DNA from: Streptomyces kaniharaensis
GTDB taxonomy: Bacteria; Actinomycetota; Actinomycetes; Streptomycetales; Streptomycetaceae
Assembly (NCBI RefSeq): GCF_009569385.1
Contig: NZ_WBOF01000004.1
Coordinates: forward strand, 1 to 64,000
Direction of reading: 5' to 3'
DNA: 64,000 nt
In this document: in pieces, positions 27,091-35,896 of the stretch
Layout: each line of letters begins with the position of its first letter
Position numbering within the stretch: the stretch's first letter is position 1
The notes under the pieces: generated by a model
Database searches by the model: none
What the model was told of the DNA's origin: nothing
What the model saw: only the letters and a program-made list of their open reading frames with translations
Position numbers and translations under genes: made by a program

Positions 27091-27677
27091 GCGCCGACGA
27101 GGAGCAGCTGATCGGGCACTCCTACACCCGGGCGCGCAAGCACCCGCTGGTGATCGGGAAGCTCCCGGGCGCCGGGCGGCTCCCCGGCGGCCCGTACACG
27201 ATCACGCAGATCGTGACGATGGTCGCCACCTTCCTGCTCCTGGTCATCACTCGGCAGCTGTGGGCCCACTTCGGCGTCATGAACGTCCTGGCGATGGTCA
27301 TCCTGCCCTGGGGCACGGCCTGGGTCCTGCGGTACGCCCGCCTGGACGGACGCGATCCCGCCCGGGCGCTGCGCAGCCTCCTGGTCTACGCGTCGACCCC
27401 GGCCGACGGCCGGCTGGCGGGCTCGCCCCAGCACCGGAGCCGGCCGCGGCTGGCTGGCGCCACCTGCACCGTTCACGTGCGGACTCCCCCTCGGGCCGCT
27501 CAGGCCAAGCCGGTTCCAGCGGCCGTTCCCGCGGCCCGGAAGCCGGCGGCCCGGCCGGCTCCGCGCCCGGCCCCCGCCCCACAGCCCGCTCCGGCCGCAG
27601 CCTCACCGACGCCCCGGACCCGTCCACCGGCCAGGTCCGGCCTGCAGGCACTGCTCGCCTCGCTCGACGAGCGATGA
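27087..27677 (+). CDS. TcpE-like membrane protein, 196 aa
   Basis: The N-terminal 105 residues match the TcpE/PrgI-like arrangement: a basic start (YTRARKHPLVIGKLPGAG), then two membrane helices (TQIVTMVATFLLLVITRQLW and NVLAMVILPWGTAWVLRYA) and a short amphipathic segment. The rest is a long Ala/Pro/Arg tail, probably cytoplasmic. TcpE proteins are needed for conjugation and sit beside the VirB4 ATPase, as here. Confidence 0.65.
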   Translation: MSADEEQLIGHSYTRARKHPLVIGKLPGAGRLPGGPYTITQIVTMVATFLLLVITRQLWAHFGVMNVLAMVILPWGTAWVLRYARLDGRDPARALRSLLVYASTPADGRLAGSPQHRSRPRLAGATCTVHVRTPPRAAQAKPVPAAVPAARKPAARPAPRPAPAPQPAPAAASPTPRTRPPARSGLQALLASLDER

Positions 27678-27708
27678 CCCCTACTTCTACCTCCGAAGGA
27701 CAACCAGC

Positions 27709-28002
27709 ATGAACACCATCTCCCCGGCCTCCCTCGTCCCGGCCGCTTCCTGCGACCACGTACGCAAGGTCGCCCTCATCGAGACGCCGCTGATCACTGA
27801 TCTGGTCGCCGCGATGAGGCACCTCGAAGCGGCCGCCGCGCGGGCCGGCAGCCCCGCAGAGGAGGCCCGGGCCTGCCGCGGCCAGGTGAGCGAGGAGGTC
27901 TTCGCCTCCTGGATCACGGGCAACGCCGCGCGTGTCCGCGCCGCCCTGAACCGGATCACCGCTCCCTACGAGGCACCGGCCGGCACCGTCCCGGCTCCCT
28001 GA
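27709..28002 (+). CDS. small protein, 97 aa
   Basis: Helical, Ala-rich (LVAAMRHLEAAAARAGSPAEEARACRGQVSEEVFASWITGNAARVRAALNRIT). No domain recognised. It has GAAGGA before ATG and sits between the TcpE-like and VirB4 genes, followed by a hairpin. Presumed cytoplasmic accessory of the transfer machine. Confidence 0.65.
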   Translation: MNTISPASLVPAASCDHVRKVALIETPLITDLVAAMRHLEAAAARAGSPAEEARACRGQVSEEVFASWITGNAARVRAALNRITAPYEAPAGTVPAP

Positions 28003-28016
28003 CCTCCTCTCCACTC

Positions 28017-28054
28017 GCCGCGCCGGCCCGGCCTCCGGAGCCGACCGGCGCGGC
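28017..28054 (+). promoter_or_regulatory. intercistronic hairpin before virB4-like gene
   Basis: GCCGCGCCGG and CCGGCGCGGC form a 10-bp stem with an 18-base loop, 36 bp before the VirB4 start. It may modulate read-through or message stability. Confidence 0.45.
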
Positions 28055-28089
28055 ACCCCCTCGTACTTCGCACCGAAAGCAGGAATCTC

Positions 28090-30693
28090 ATGCGCCTCCC
28101 CGTCCGGCACATCAGCGGCCACCTCCTCTGGACCAAGAACGCCGCCGTGTGGGGCGTGTGGAAGGTGGACTCCGAGAACTACACCCACGCCTCTCGGGCC
28201 ACGAAGAGGGAGCGGCTGGACGCCCTCGAAGCGCTCTTCAAGTCGCTGCGCGGCGAGGTCCTGCTGCTGTCGCTGTGCCCGCAGGTGGATGCGGCGTCGG
28301 TGGTCACGCGCATGACCTCCGGGGTGGACCTCGACAAGTCGCCCGAGTACATCGACCTGTCCCTGAAGGTCCTCGACCAGCTGGAGGACTGGGAGCTGAC
28401 GGGCCGGGTGGACTTCATCGCGGTTCCGCTGCCGGCCGCCGACTTCAAGGAGTCGGCGAAGGCCGTGTTCGCCTCCGCCCAGGGGGAGCTGCTCTCCACG
28501 CTCGGCATGCCGGTGCCGCCGGTGAGCGTCGCCGAGGAGGAGAAACGATTCGCCGATGCCCGGCGGATGGCCGCCTCCTGGCCGACCGGGATCAAGATGA
28601 GGCCGGCCACCGAGGCCGAGATCCTCTGGATATACGGACACAGCGCCCGTCGCGGCGTCACCGAGCCGCTCCTGCCCGAGGAGGGCGCCGCCCGCTCCCT
28701 GCGCGGCCGCGGCCACACGGTCACCGCCCACACCCAGGTGCTTCTGGACGAGGGGGCCCGCAGCGACAGCGGATCCAAGGCGCCGGTCAACCCCTTCCGC
28801 CGCCGCTACCTGAAGTCGTCGACCGAGCACGGCGACTCCTACCAGGCGTTCTGCGTCCTGTCGGAGATGCCCGAGAGCTTCGTCTTCCCCGGCAGCGAAT
28901 ACCTCAGCGCGCTCGATGACTTCGGGTTCCCCGTGGACTGGGCGGTCCGTCTGCACATCGAGGCCGGCTCCAAGGCCGAGCCGCGATCGCGCCGCCAGCA
29001 GCGCGAGCTCGCCCACCAGCGAGGCGAGTACGAGGGCGAAACCGCGGGCGTCCCGGCCTCCCTGGACAAGGCCTCGTTCCAGCTGGACGAGTATCGCGAC
29101 CGCCTGACCTCCTCCTCGACCGAGGTCGAGATCCGGGCGACCGTCATGACGTGCGTGTGGGGCGCCGACGCGGACGAGGCCAACGAGAAGGCGAGCAGCC
29201 TGGCCGCCCACTTCGGGGGCAACGACTACACCTTGGTCAGGCCGGTCGGCGACCAAGCGGCGCTCTTCCACGCGATGCTCCCCGGCGTCCCCACGCCCAA
29301 GCCCGTCATGGACTACACCCAGTACCTCCTCGCCAGAGATTTCGCGATGGCCCTGCCCTTCTGCGGCGCCGCGCTCGGCGATGACACCGGCAGCCTGTAC
29401 GGCCTGCAGCTCAACGGCGGCGGTGTGCGGCCGGTCTTGGTCGACTTCAGCCACGGCCCGAAGGTGAACGCGAGCGCCTCCGCGGCGTTCGTCGGCGAGC
29501 TCGGCTCCGGCAAGAGCGTCGCCATGAAGACGGCCATGCACTCGATCCTGGCCACCGGCCACCGCGAGGGCACCGCCGGCAGCCGGGGCCGGGCGCTGGT
29601 CATCGACCGGACCCCGCAGCAGGAATGGAGCCGGTTCGCCGCCGCGTGCCCGGGCACCACGCAGATCATCCGGGTCGACGAGATGGCCGGCATATCCCTG
29701 GACCCCCTGCGGGTCTTCCGCGGGCCGCGGGCCGCGCGGTACTGCGAGTCCTTCCTGACCCCTCTTCTGGGCATCGGCTCCATGAGCGTCGAGGGCGTCA
29801 CGCTGGCCGAGGCCATCGAGGCGACCCGCCTTGCGCCGAACCCGAGCATGAGCGCCCTGGTCGAGACGCTGGCCCGGCGCGCCAAGACCCCGGACCCGGA
29901 CGAGCCCAACGACGCCGCGGTGCGCGCCTCCGCCTCGGAGCTGGTGCGCACCCTCCGCGCCCTGGCCAAGAAGGACCTGGGCAAGGTCATCTTCGACCCG
30001 ACGCTGCCGGTGGTCCAGATCACCAACGCCGACAGCATCGTGTTCGCGGTCGACCGAATCGGCCTGCCGACGAAGGAGGAGCTGGCCGAGCACCGGCTCG
30101 GCAGCCTGGAGATCGAAAAGCTCTTCGGCTGGCGCCTGATGTACCTCATCACGGCCCTGTGCCGCGAGATTGCCTTCTCCAACCCGGCCGAGTTCACAGG
30201 CGTGTTCCTGGACGAGTGCTGGTGGCTGACCTCGAGCGCGGAAGGCTCCAACCTGCTCCTGGAGATCATCGCGGACGGCCGCAAGCACTTCGCGGGCGTC
30301 TTCGCCGGCAGCCACGACCCCTACGACATCGGCCCGCGGAACGAGATCGGCGACAAGATCCGGTCACTGCTGTCCCACATCTTCGTCTTCCGCCACCGCG
30401 GCAAGACCCTGGCGAGCCGGTGCCTGGAGTTCCTGGACCTCGACCCGGCCGACCCGCAGATGCTCAAGGTCATCACGGAGAACCTGAGCCCGATCAACGT
30501 CTCCGACACCGAGCGGCTGCTGCGGGCCGGCGAGTGCCTGTACCGCGACCTGCGCAAGCGGATCGGCGGCATGAAGGTCCTGATCCCGGCGGATGAGCGC
30601 GCGGCCGACGCGATCCACACCACCCCTGGCGGCAAGGACGCCGACGTCGACGAGCTGGACGCGGTCCCGGTGCTTGAGAAGAGCTTTGCATGA
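28090..30693 (+). CDS. VirB4-type conjugation ATPase, 867 aa
   Basis: Energises assembly or substrate movement through the type IV secretion channel on the inner membrane face. The N-terminal 430 residues are the VirB4/TraC substrate-like domain; the C-terminal ATPase has Walker A GELGSGKS at about 469-476 and Walker B EFTGVFLDECWWL at about 703, then a GSHDPYD segment typical of the family. It has full length for Gram-positive VirB4 proteins and no membrane helix. The next start overlaps its stop (ATGA). Confidence 0.9.
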   Translation: MRLPVRHISGHLLWTKNAAVWGVWKVDSENYTHASRATKRERLDALEALFKSLRGEVLLLSLCPQVDAASVVTRMTSGVDLDKSPEYIDLSLKVLDQLEDWELTGRVDFIAVPLPAADFKESAKAVFASAQGELLSTLGMPVPPVSVAEEEKRFADARRMAASWPTGIKMRPATEAEILWIYGHSARRGVTEPLLPEEGAARSLRGRGHTVTAHTQVLLDEGARSDSGSKAPVNPFRRRYLKSSTEHGDSYQAFCVLSEMPESFVFPGSEYLSALDDFGFPVDWAVRLHIEAGSKAEPRSRRQQRELAHQRGEYEGETAGVPASLDKASFQLDEYRDRLTSSSTEVEIRATVMTCVWGADADEANEKASSLAAHFGGNDYTLVRPVGDQAALFHAMLPGVPTPKPVMDYTQYLLARDFAMALPFCGAALGDDTGSLYGLQLNGGGVRPVLVDFSHGPKVNASASAAFVGELGSGKSVAMKTAMHSILATGHREGTAGSRGRALVIDRTPQQEWSRFAAACPGTTQIIRVDEMAGISLDPLRVFRGPRAARYCESFLTPLLGIGSMSVEGVTLAEAIEATRLAPNPSMSALVETLARRAKTPDPDEPNDAAVRASASELVRTLRALAKKDLGKVIFDPTLPVVQITNADSIVFAVDRIGLPTKEELAEHRLGSLEIEKLFGWRLMYLITALCREIAFSNPAEFTGVFLDECWWLTSSAEGSNLLLEIIADGRKHFAGVFAGSHDPYDIGPRNEIGDKIRSLLSHIFVFRHRGKTLASRCLEFLDLDPADPQMLKVITENLSPINVSDTERLLRAGECLYRDLRKRIGGMKVLIPADERAADAIHTTPGGKDADVDELDAVPVLEKSFA

Positions 30694-33281
30694 GCGCCCG
30701 CCGCGCAACGGTGCGCCGCCCGCGCCCGCAGACCGGCCGCCGCCGGGTCTGGCTCCTCGCGATTCCGATCGCCGTCTTCCTCGCGCTGTTCGCCGCCCTG
30801 GCATGGGCCGACCCGGTCCCGACGCCGTCGCCGGGCCCGGCCCCCTCCGCTCCGGGCTCCACCCCGTCCCCCAAGCCGACGCCAGCGCCCAACCCGACGC
30901 CGACGAACCCGATCACCGAGCCGCGGCCGGGTCTGTCTCCGGCGCCGCCGGACGGCAAGCCAGTCGACGACCTGAGCACGTCGCCGGCGGACGGCTCCGA
31001 CGGCCTCCTTCAGCCCTTCAACGTCAAGGACCAGTACGGCGTCCCGATCTCCGCCTACACCGTCAGCGCGGACACCGGGGGCTGGACCGACATCGACCTG
31101 AAGATCTGGAACATTTTGGCCCAGCTGTTCTTCGGCGTCGCGAAGTGGTTCATCGGCTTCGCCTGCTGGCTGATCAAGTGGGCGCTGGATTTCGGCCTGG
31201 CCAAGATCCTCGTCGGCCCGGTCGACCACATCGCCACGACGATCCGCGACCAGGTCATCAACCGGCTGGGCCTGCCGGGTCTGTTCCTCACGTTCGCGGG
31301 CGTCTACGCGGGCTGGCACATCATGTTCAAGCAGAAGTCGCGGGGCTTCGCCGAGGCCGGCGTCTCCCTGGTCGTCGCCGCGATCGCCACCACGGTGCTG
31401 CTCTCGCCGGCCCAGGTGCTGCTCGGGACCCAGGACCAGCCCAGCCCCGGCGGGTCGACGATGCTGCTGTCCCAGGAGGGTCTGCTGGGCAAGTCGAAGG
31501 ACCTGTCCCTGCAGATCTCCAGCTTGGTGCTGTCCGAGGACCCCAGCCGTACTCAGGCCCAGACCGCCACCGTCAGCAAGCCGATCACCGACGCCCTAGT
31601 CGATGCCTTCATCGTCAAGCCGACCCAGCTGATGCTCTATGGGCAGGTCTTCGACGGGAAGTGCGCCGAGGCGTTCGCCAAGGCCAAGCTCGTTGAATAC
31701 AACTGGCAGCAGAAGGGCCTGAACTTCTGGGAGGCCACCCGGGCGAACCCCGGCGGCGCGTCCTACAGCGACCAGCTCCTCAACGCCGGCGACCAGTTCA
31801 CCAAGGCGTGCCAGGGCCAGAACACCAAGATCCAGGCGAAGAAGGCGTCCGCCGACCTCACCTTCAGCGCCGCGTTCGTCGCCCTGGCCGCGATCATCGT
31901 CTCGGTCCTGGTGGTCCTGGTCACCGGCGGCTTCCTGACCGCGCAGGGCTGGATCGCCTTCGAGGGCATCCGCGGCCACTGGGCGCTGTGCGCCGGCATC
32001 CTGCCCGGCGGCGGGCGCGCCGTCCTGTGGCGCTGGGTGTCGGCGATCACCAAGGCCGTACTGGCCGTGGTCCTGTCGATCCTCTTCTTGGCGATCTTCA
32101 TCCTGATCATCATCGCGCTCGTCCGCGCCGACACCGGCAGCGTCCTGGCGGTCAAGTTCATCGCCATCGACATCACCGCGATCGCCGGGCTGGCCGGCCA
32201 CAAGAAGATCAAGGAGACCGCCCGGCAGATCAGCGTCAACCTCAACAGGCGCCTGGCCAACGCGCGCGTCGGCGGCTCGCGGCAGAGCGTCTTCAACACC
32301 CCCGGTCGGTACGCCGAGACCGCCCCCGGCCTGAAGCAAGTCTGGGGTGAGGCCCGCGGCGAAGCGCGGAAGGTCACCCAGCCGCTCAGCAAGGTCGGCC
32401 GCACCGCCAAACAGCTCTGGACCGGTCCGCCGCAGGCCGGGAAGAAGGGCGGGCGGGTGCGCGCGGCCGCGAGGCTGGCCACCAACGTCGCGACCGCGGT
32501 CGGAACCGGCGGCACCGCGACGGCGGCGAAGATCGCAGCGCAGAACGTGGCGAAGCAGACCTTGAAGAAGCGCCTGGCCACGGCCGCCGCGAACAAGCTG
32601 TCCCAGACCAGGGGCGGCCGGGCCACCATGGCCACCGGAAAGGTGGCGGCCGCAGCCGGCAAGTACGGGTGGAAGGCCACCAAGTTCACCGCCCTGGCCA
32701 CCGTCGGCGCACCGGTCGGCATCCCTCGGGGAGTCGCCGCGGCCAAGCGGGGCACAGCGACCGCGAAGGCCCGCACCGACCAGGTCAAGGGCCAGCTCAC
32801 CGCGGTCAAGGACCGGACGGCCGCCCAGGTGGACAAGAAGTTCGGCGAGGCCAAGGCGTTCAAGGACGAGTACGTGCGCAACGTCGCGACGGCAAGCCGG
32901 TTCGTGGGACGCCACGGCGCGAACATCCAGCTCGGGATGGCGCAGCCCACGGCCCCGCCCAAGCCGTCCACGCCGATGGGGACCCGGGTCGCGGCCACCG
33001 CTCCCCGCGTTCCCGGAACGGCCCCGCGCCCTGGCACATCCGCGCCGAAGGCCGCGCCCAAGGCGGCCTCGAAGAGCACGCCGGCGGCACCGCCGAAGGG
33101 CCAGTCCGCAGGCGGACCGGCATCGGTTCCGGCCCTGCCCAACCCGCCGAAGGCCCCGGCACCCAAGGCGGCCGGCCCGGGCACAGGCAGCACGCCGGCC
33201 GCTCCGAGCTCCAGCTCAGGGACACCACGCCGCATCCGCCGCGCCACCCGGCCGACCGGACCGCCGAGCCCGAAGTCCTGA
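30690..33281 (+). CDS. VirB6/TrbL-like polytopic membrane protein, 863 aa
   Basis: A signal anchor (VWLLAIPIAVFLALFAALAWA) is followed by an extracytoplasmic Pro-rich linker, then about six more membrane segments between residues 145 and 510 (IWNILAQLFFGVAKWFIGFACWLIKWA, LPGLFLTFAGVYAGWHIMF, AGVSLVVAAIATTVLLS, FVALAAIIVSVLVVLVTGGFL, VLAVVLSILFLAIFILIIIAL). The last 350 residues are very basic and Ala/Lys-rich, probably cytoplasmic and DNA- or peptidoglycan-interacting. Topology, length and position after VirB4 identify it as the channel membrane component. Confidence 0.8.
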   Translation: MSARRATVRRPRPQTGRRRVWLLAIPIAVFLALFAALAWADPVPTPSPGPAPSAPGSTPSPKPTPAPNPTPTNPITEPRPGLSPAPPDGKPVDDLSTSPADGSDGLLQPFNVKDQYGVPISAYTVSADTGGWTDIDLKIWNILAQLFFGVAKWFIGFACWLIKWALDFGLAKILVGPVDHIATTIRDQVINRLGLPGLFLTFAGVYAGWHIMFKQKSRGFAEAGVSLVVAAIATTVLLSPAQVLLGTQDQPSPGGSTMLLSQEGLLGKSKDLSLQISSLVLSEDPSRTQAQTATVSKPITDALVDAFIVKPTQLMLYGQVFDGKCAEAFAKAKLVEYNWQQKGLNFWEATRANPGGASYSDQLLNAGDQFTKACQGQNTKIQAKKASADLTFSAAFVALAAIIVSVLVVLVTGGFLTAQGWIAFEGIRGHWALCAGILPGGGRAVLWRWVSAITKAVLAVVLSILFLAIFILIIIALVRADTGSVLAVKFIAIDITAIAGLAGHKKIKETARQISVNLNRRLANARVGGSRQSVFNTPGRYAETAPGLKQVWGEARGEARKVTQPLSKVGRTAKQLWTGPPQAGKKGGRVRAAARLATNVATAVGTGGTATAAKIAAQNVAKQTLKKRLATAAANKLSQTRGGRATMATGKVAAAAGKYGWKATKFTALATVGAPVGIPRGVAAAKRGTATAKARTDQVKGQLTAVKDRTAAQVDKKFGEAKAFKDEYVRNVATASRFVGRHGANIQLGMAQPTAPPKPSTPMGTRVAATAPRVPGTAPRPGTSAPKAAPKAASKSTPAAPPKGQSAGGPASVPALPNPPKAPAPKAAGPGTGSTPAAPSSSSGTPRRIRRATRPTGPPSPKS

Positions 33282-33285
33282 TCCC

Positions 33286-33318
33286 GCTGGTGGGGCCCGC
33301 CCCGCGGGCCCCACCAGC
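33286..33318 (+). terminator. strong hairpin after virB6-like gene
   Basis: GCTGGTGGGGCCCGC and GCGGGCCCCACCAGC form a 15-bp stem with a 3-base loop, directly after the stop at 33281. Genes continue in the same direction, so it may act as a partial terminator or processing site. Confidence 0.65.
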
Positions 33319-33379
33319 CCCGCTCCCTTCTCGCGCCGTCGTCGCGCGACCACTTCGAACCACCGGACGGGGTACCCCC

Positions 33380-34060
33380 ATGCCGCACACCGATCGCCAG
33401 CGACGCCCCCGCACCGCGGGCACTGTGGCACTTCTCGCGGCGTCAGCCCTTCTCGCCTGCGTCGGCATCGCGCTGCTGACCCACGGACCGTCGTCCGCTC
33501 CGAGGCCGGCCTCGGCACCGACTGCGGCCACGCCCCGGGCGGAGAGCAGCACCGAGCCTTCGGACAGCGCCCCAAGCCACCCGGCGGTGACGCCTTCCTC
33601 CAGCACCAGCCCCTCCACGTCGCCGGCCGGCGACGATGCCCCGAGCGTCGCTCCGGTGCCGGAGGACGTCGCCACCGCCGCCCGCCGGTTCCTCCTCGCC
33701 TGGACCGGGCACGACGCCCGGCCGGGGAAGGACGGCTCCTACGACGACGCCGCCCGCCGAGCCGGCGCCTACGTCAGCAAGGACTTGGCCGAGCAGCTGA
33801 CGACCACCTCCCCTGGCAGCGCACGCCAGTGGCAGCAGTGGACCCACGCCCAGGCGCTCGTCGCAGCGGAGATCTCCCGCGTCGCCGTTCCCGACGGCGC
33901 CCCCGCTCCGACGGCCGACACGGCCTGGGTTCGGGTGTGGTACCGGCTGACCGTCACCCCTGCGGCCGGCAAGCCGACCGGCACGGACGAGCAGGTCGCC
34001 CTCAAGCTCCAGCGCAGCCAGGCCGGAACCTGGCTGGTCACCGCGCTGCCCGACGCGTGA
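33380..34060 (+). CDS. exported NTF2-like protein of the secretion locus, 226 aa
   Basis: An N-terminal signal or anchor (TAGTVALLAASALLACVGIALL) is followed by a Ser/Pro/Thr-rich linker and a C-terminal domain (VATAARRFLLAWTGHDARPGKDGSYDDAARRAGAYVSKDLAEQL ... AWVRVWYRLTV ... RSQAGTWLVTALP) like the fold of VirB8/TcpC-type proteins. It probably sits outside the membrane as a second channel scaffold. The ATG at 33380 is chosen because the frame upstream is only the shadow of the preceding gene. Confidence 0.7.
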   Translation: MPHTDRQRRPRTAGTVALLAASALLACVGIALLTHGPSSAPRPASAPTAATPRAESSTEPSDSAPSHPAVTPSSSTSPSTSPAGDDAPSVAPVPEDVATAARRFLLAWTGHDARPGKDGSYDDAARRAGAYVSKDLAEQLTTTSPGSARQWQQWTHAQALVAAEISRVAVPDGAPAPTADTAWVRVWYRLTVTPAAGKPTGTDEQVALKLQRSQAGTWLVTALPDA

Positions 34061-34073
34061 GCAGGGGCCGCAG

Positions 34074-35159
34074 ATGAAGAAGGTCATGTTCGCCCTGACC
34101 AGCCTGGGCGCCCTCCTGATCACCATCGTCATCGCCGCGGTCATCGCGGTCGCAATAGCCGTGGGCAGCGACAACACCGGCAGCGGGATGGAGAACGCCG
34201 GCTTCGGAGGCGGCATCGCGGACAACGCACCCGTGCCCGCCGAGTACAGGACGCTCATCCTCAACAACATCGGGAAGTACGGGTGCGCCGAGGTGACCGC
34301 CTCCTTGATCGCCGCGCAGATCTACAGCGAGAGCAGCTTCGACCCGACCGCCCAGTCCTTCGAGTGGGTGAAGGACCCCAAGACGGGCGAGAAGGTCAAG
34401 AAGCCGATCGCCGACGGAATCGCGCAGTTCATCCCCACCACCTGGGCAGAGCACGGCGTCGACGGCAACGGCGACGGCGTCAAGGACGTCTGGAACCCCC
34501 AGGACGCCATCCCTGCGGCGATCGCCTACGACTGCTACCTCGCCGACCAGGTGAAGGACGTCGCCGGAGACAAGACCGACAACATGCTCGCCGCCTACAA
34601 CGCCGGCCCCTACGCCGTGCAGAAGGCCGGCGGCATCCCGCCCATCACCGAGACCCGCAACTACGTCAAGGCGATCCGGGACCTGGCCGGGAAGTGGGCC
34701 GCCCTCGACAGCGGCGGGAACGTTCCCCTGCCCCAGGGATCGGGCGGCGCCGCGCAGGCGATCGCCACCGCCAGGACCGCGCTCGACACGATGTACCAGT
34801 ACGGCGGGGACTGCAAACCCCCCTTCGACCACGCCCGGAACAACGGCTGCGACTGCTCCAGCCTCATGCAGTACGCGTGGGCATCGGCCGGCGTGAACCT
34901 CCCCCGGGTCACCTTCGACCAGGTCAAGTCCGGTACGCACGTCAGCGACGTGTCCCGGCTGGCGCCGGGCGACCTGCTGTTCACGCCCGGATCGGACGGC
35001 AGTGCCTCCGCCCCCGGCCACGTCGGCATGTACATCGGCAACAACGAGGTCATCGAGGCACCGCGCACGGGAAAGCCCGTCCGGATCACGCCCCTGTCGC
35101 AGTGGACCGGATCCGCCGGCCCCATGAACACCATCGTCGAGATGCGCCACATCGGATGA
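34074..35159 (+). CDS. lytic transglycosylase-NlpC/P60 endopeptidase (VirB1-like), 361 aa
   Basis: Cell-wall-opening enzyme for the conjugation channel. The N-terminal anchor (LGALLITIVIAAVIAVAIAV) is followed by a goose-type/SLT transglycosylase domain (about 55-215; catalytic Glu in IYSESSFDP near residue 85, GIAQFIPTTWAEHG, AAYNAGPYAV) and an NlpC/P60 domain (about 230-361; catalytic Cys in CDCSSLMQYAW near residue 260, His in APGHVGMYIG near 315). This bifunctional architecture is typical of Tn916- and pCW3-like transfer systems. It is the last gene of operon I, before a strong terminator. Confidence 0.9.
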   Translation: MKKVMFALTSLGALLITIVIAAVIAVAIAVGSDNTGSGMENAGFGGGIADNAPVPAEYRTLILNNIGKYGCAEVTASLIAAQIYSESSFDPTAQSFEWVKDPKTGEKVKKPIADGIAQFIPTTWAEHGVDGNGDGVKDVWNPQDAIPAAIAYDCYLADQVKDVAGDKTDNMLAAYNAGPYAVQKAGGIPPITETRNYVKAIRDLAGKWAALDSGGNVPLPQGSGGAAQAIATARTALDTMYQYGGDCKPPFDHARNNGCDCSSLMQYAWASAGVNLPRVTFDQVKSGTHVSDVSRLAPGDLLFTPGSDGSASAPGHVGMYIGNNEVIEAPRTGKPVRITPLSQWTGSAGPMNTIVEMRHIG

Positions 35160-35165
35160 CGCCCC

Positions 35166-35199
35166 GGTGCCGGGCCGCCGCCCAGCGCGGCCCGGCACC
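35166..35199 (+). terminator. terminator of secretion operon I
   Basis: GGTGCCGGGCCGC and GCGGCCCGGCACC form a 13-bp perfect stem with an 8-base loop, 7 bp after the transglycosylase stop and just before P2 copy 4. Confidence 0.75.
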
Positions 35200-35232
35200 A
35201 GAGGAACGGCCTGGAAGTTCTCGGCCCGGACT

Positions 35233-35262
35233 GTCACACCCCTGGGCACTTCGGCACCTCTA
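35233..35262 (+). promoter_or_regulatory. P2-type element, copy 4 (secretion operon II)
   Basis: GTCACAC, 16 bp, ACCTCTA then TG. It drives the coupling-protein operon beginning at 35307/35357. Confidence 0.75.
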
Positions 35263-35306
35263 TGTGCATCCGCCGAACTCCGACTGATGCCACCTGGAGC
35301 CATCCC

Positions 35307-35360
35307 ATGCCCGAGTACCCGAAGACCGCCCCGGTCAGTAGCAAGGCCAACCGCCGATGA
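35307..35360 (+). CDS. tiny leader ORF, 17 aa
   Basis: ATG at 35307 with GGAG eight bases upstream; 17 codons (PEYPKTAPVSSKANRR), with its TGA overlapping the next ATG. It lies at the 5' end of operon II, about 45 bp after P2 copy 4. It may act as a coupling leader rather than a functional peptide. Confidence 0.45.
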   Translation: MPEYPKTAPVSSKANRR

Positions 35361-35872
35361 CGACCAACGACGTGATCGACGAGATCGTCTCCGGCGTCGG
35401 CAACCTCCCCGAACTCGCCCAGCAGGCCCAGGACTGGGCCATGGGCAACCTGTGGTGGGTCGCCGCCTGCGCCCTCCTCGTCGCCGTCGCCGTCAGTTCG
35501 GTGCAGCGGCTGATGAGCCGGTCCACGCTGAGCAACCGCACCGCCTTCGAGGTGCTCCCCACCAACGGCTTCGACCCGGCGCTCGAGGACGTCCTGCGTT
35601 TCGCGAAGCAGATCGCGCGGGCCCAGCGCAGCACGTCCCGCTGGGCGTTGCCGGCCCGCGGCACCGCGATGCGCGTGCGGCTGATGTCCGTCGGCGGTCC
35701 GCTGACCCTCCGCGTCGAAGGGCCCGCCCGCGCCACGACCGTGCTGCGCCACCAGGGCTACGCCCAGTGCGAGCTGCGCGCGGTCACCGGCCGGGAGAGC
35801 AAGCCCGAGCGTCCGAAGATCCGACTCGGCGTCCACAACGACGGCACCAGCGCCTCGACCGCCGCCGCCTGA
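35357..35872 (+). CDS. single-TM protein paired with coupling protein, 171 aa
   Basis: A short extracytoplasmic or cytoplasmic N terminus with one membrane helix (LWWVAACALLVAVAVSSV) precedes a soluble domain (AFEVLPTNGFDPALEDVLRFAKQIARAQRSTSRWAL, MRVRLMSVGGPLTLRVEGPARATTVLRHQGY). The coupling protein that follows lacks its own N-terminal membrane segments, so this small protein may provide the membrane anchor in trans, a split-T4CP arrangement. No family name assigned. Confidence 0.65.
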   Translation: MTTNDVIDEIVSGVGNLPELAQQAQDWAMGNLWWVAACALLVAVAVSSVQRLMSRSTLSNRTAFEVLPTNGFDPALEDVLRFAKQIARAQRSTSRWALPARGTAMRVRLMSVGGPLTLRVEGPARATTVLRHQGYAQCELRAVTGRESKPERPKIRLGVHNDGTSASTAAA

Positions 35873-35896
35873 CCGCCCGCACGAAGGAAAACGATC

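Noticed and set aside
27298..30315. 1005-aa minus-strand open frame under the virB4 gene
   Set aside because: Antisense of VirB4 and neighbours; rich in Gly/Val/Arg with no conserved motif.
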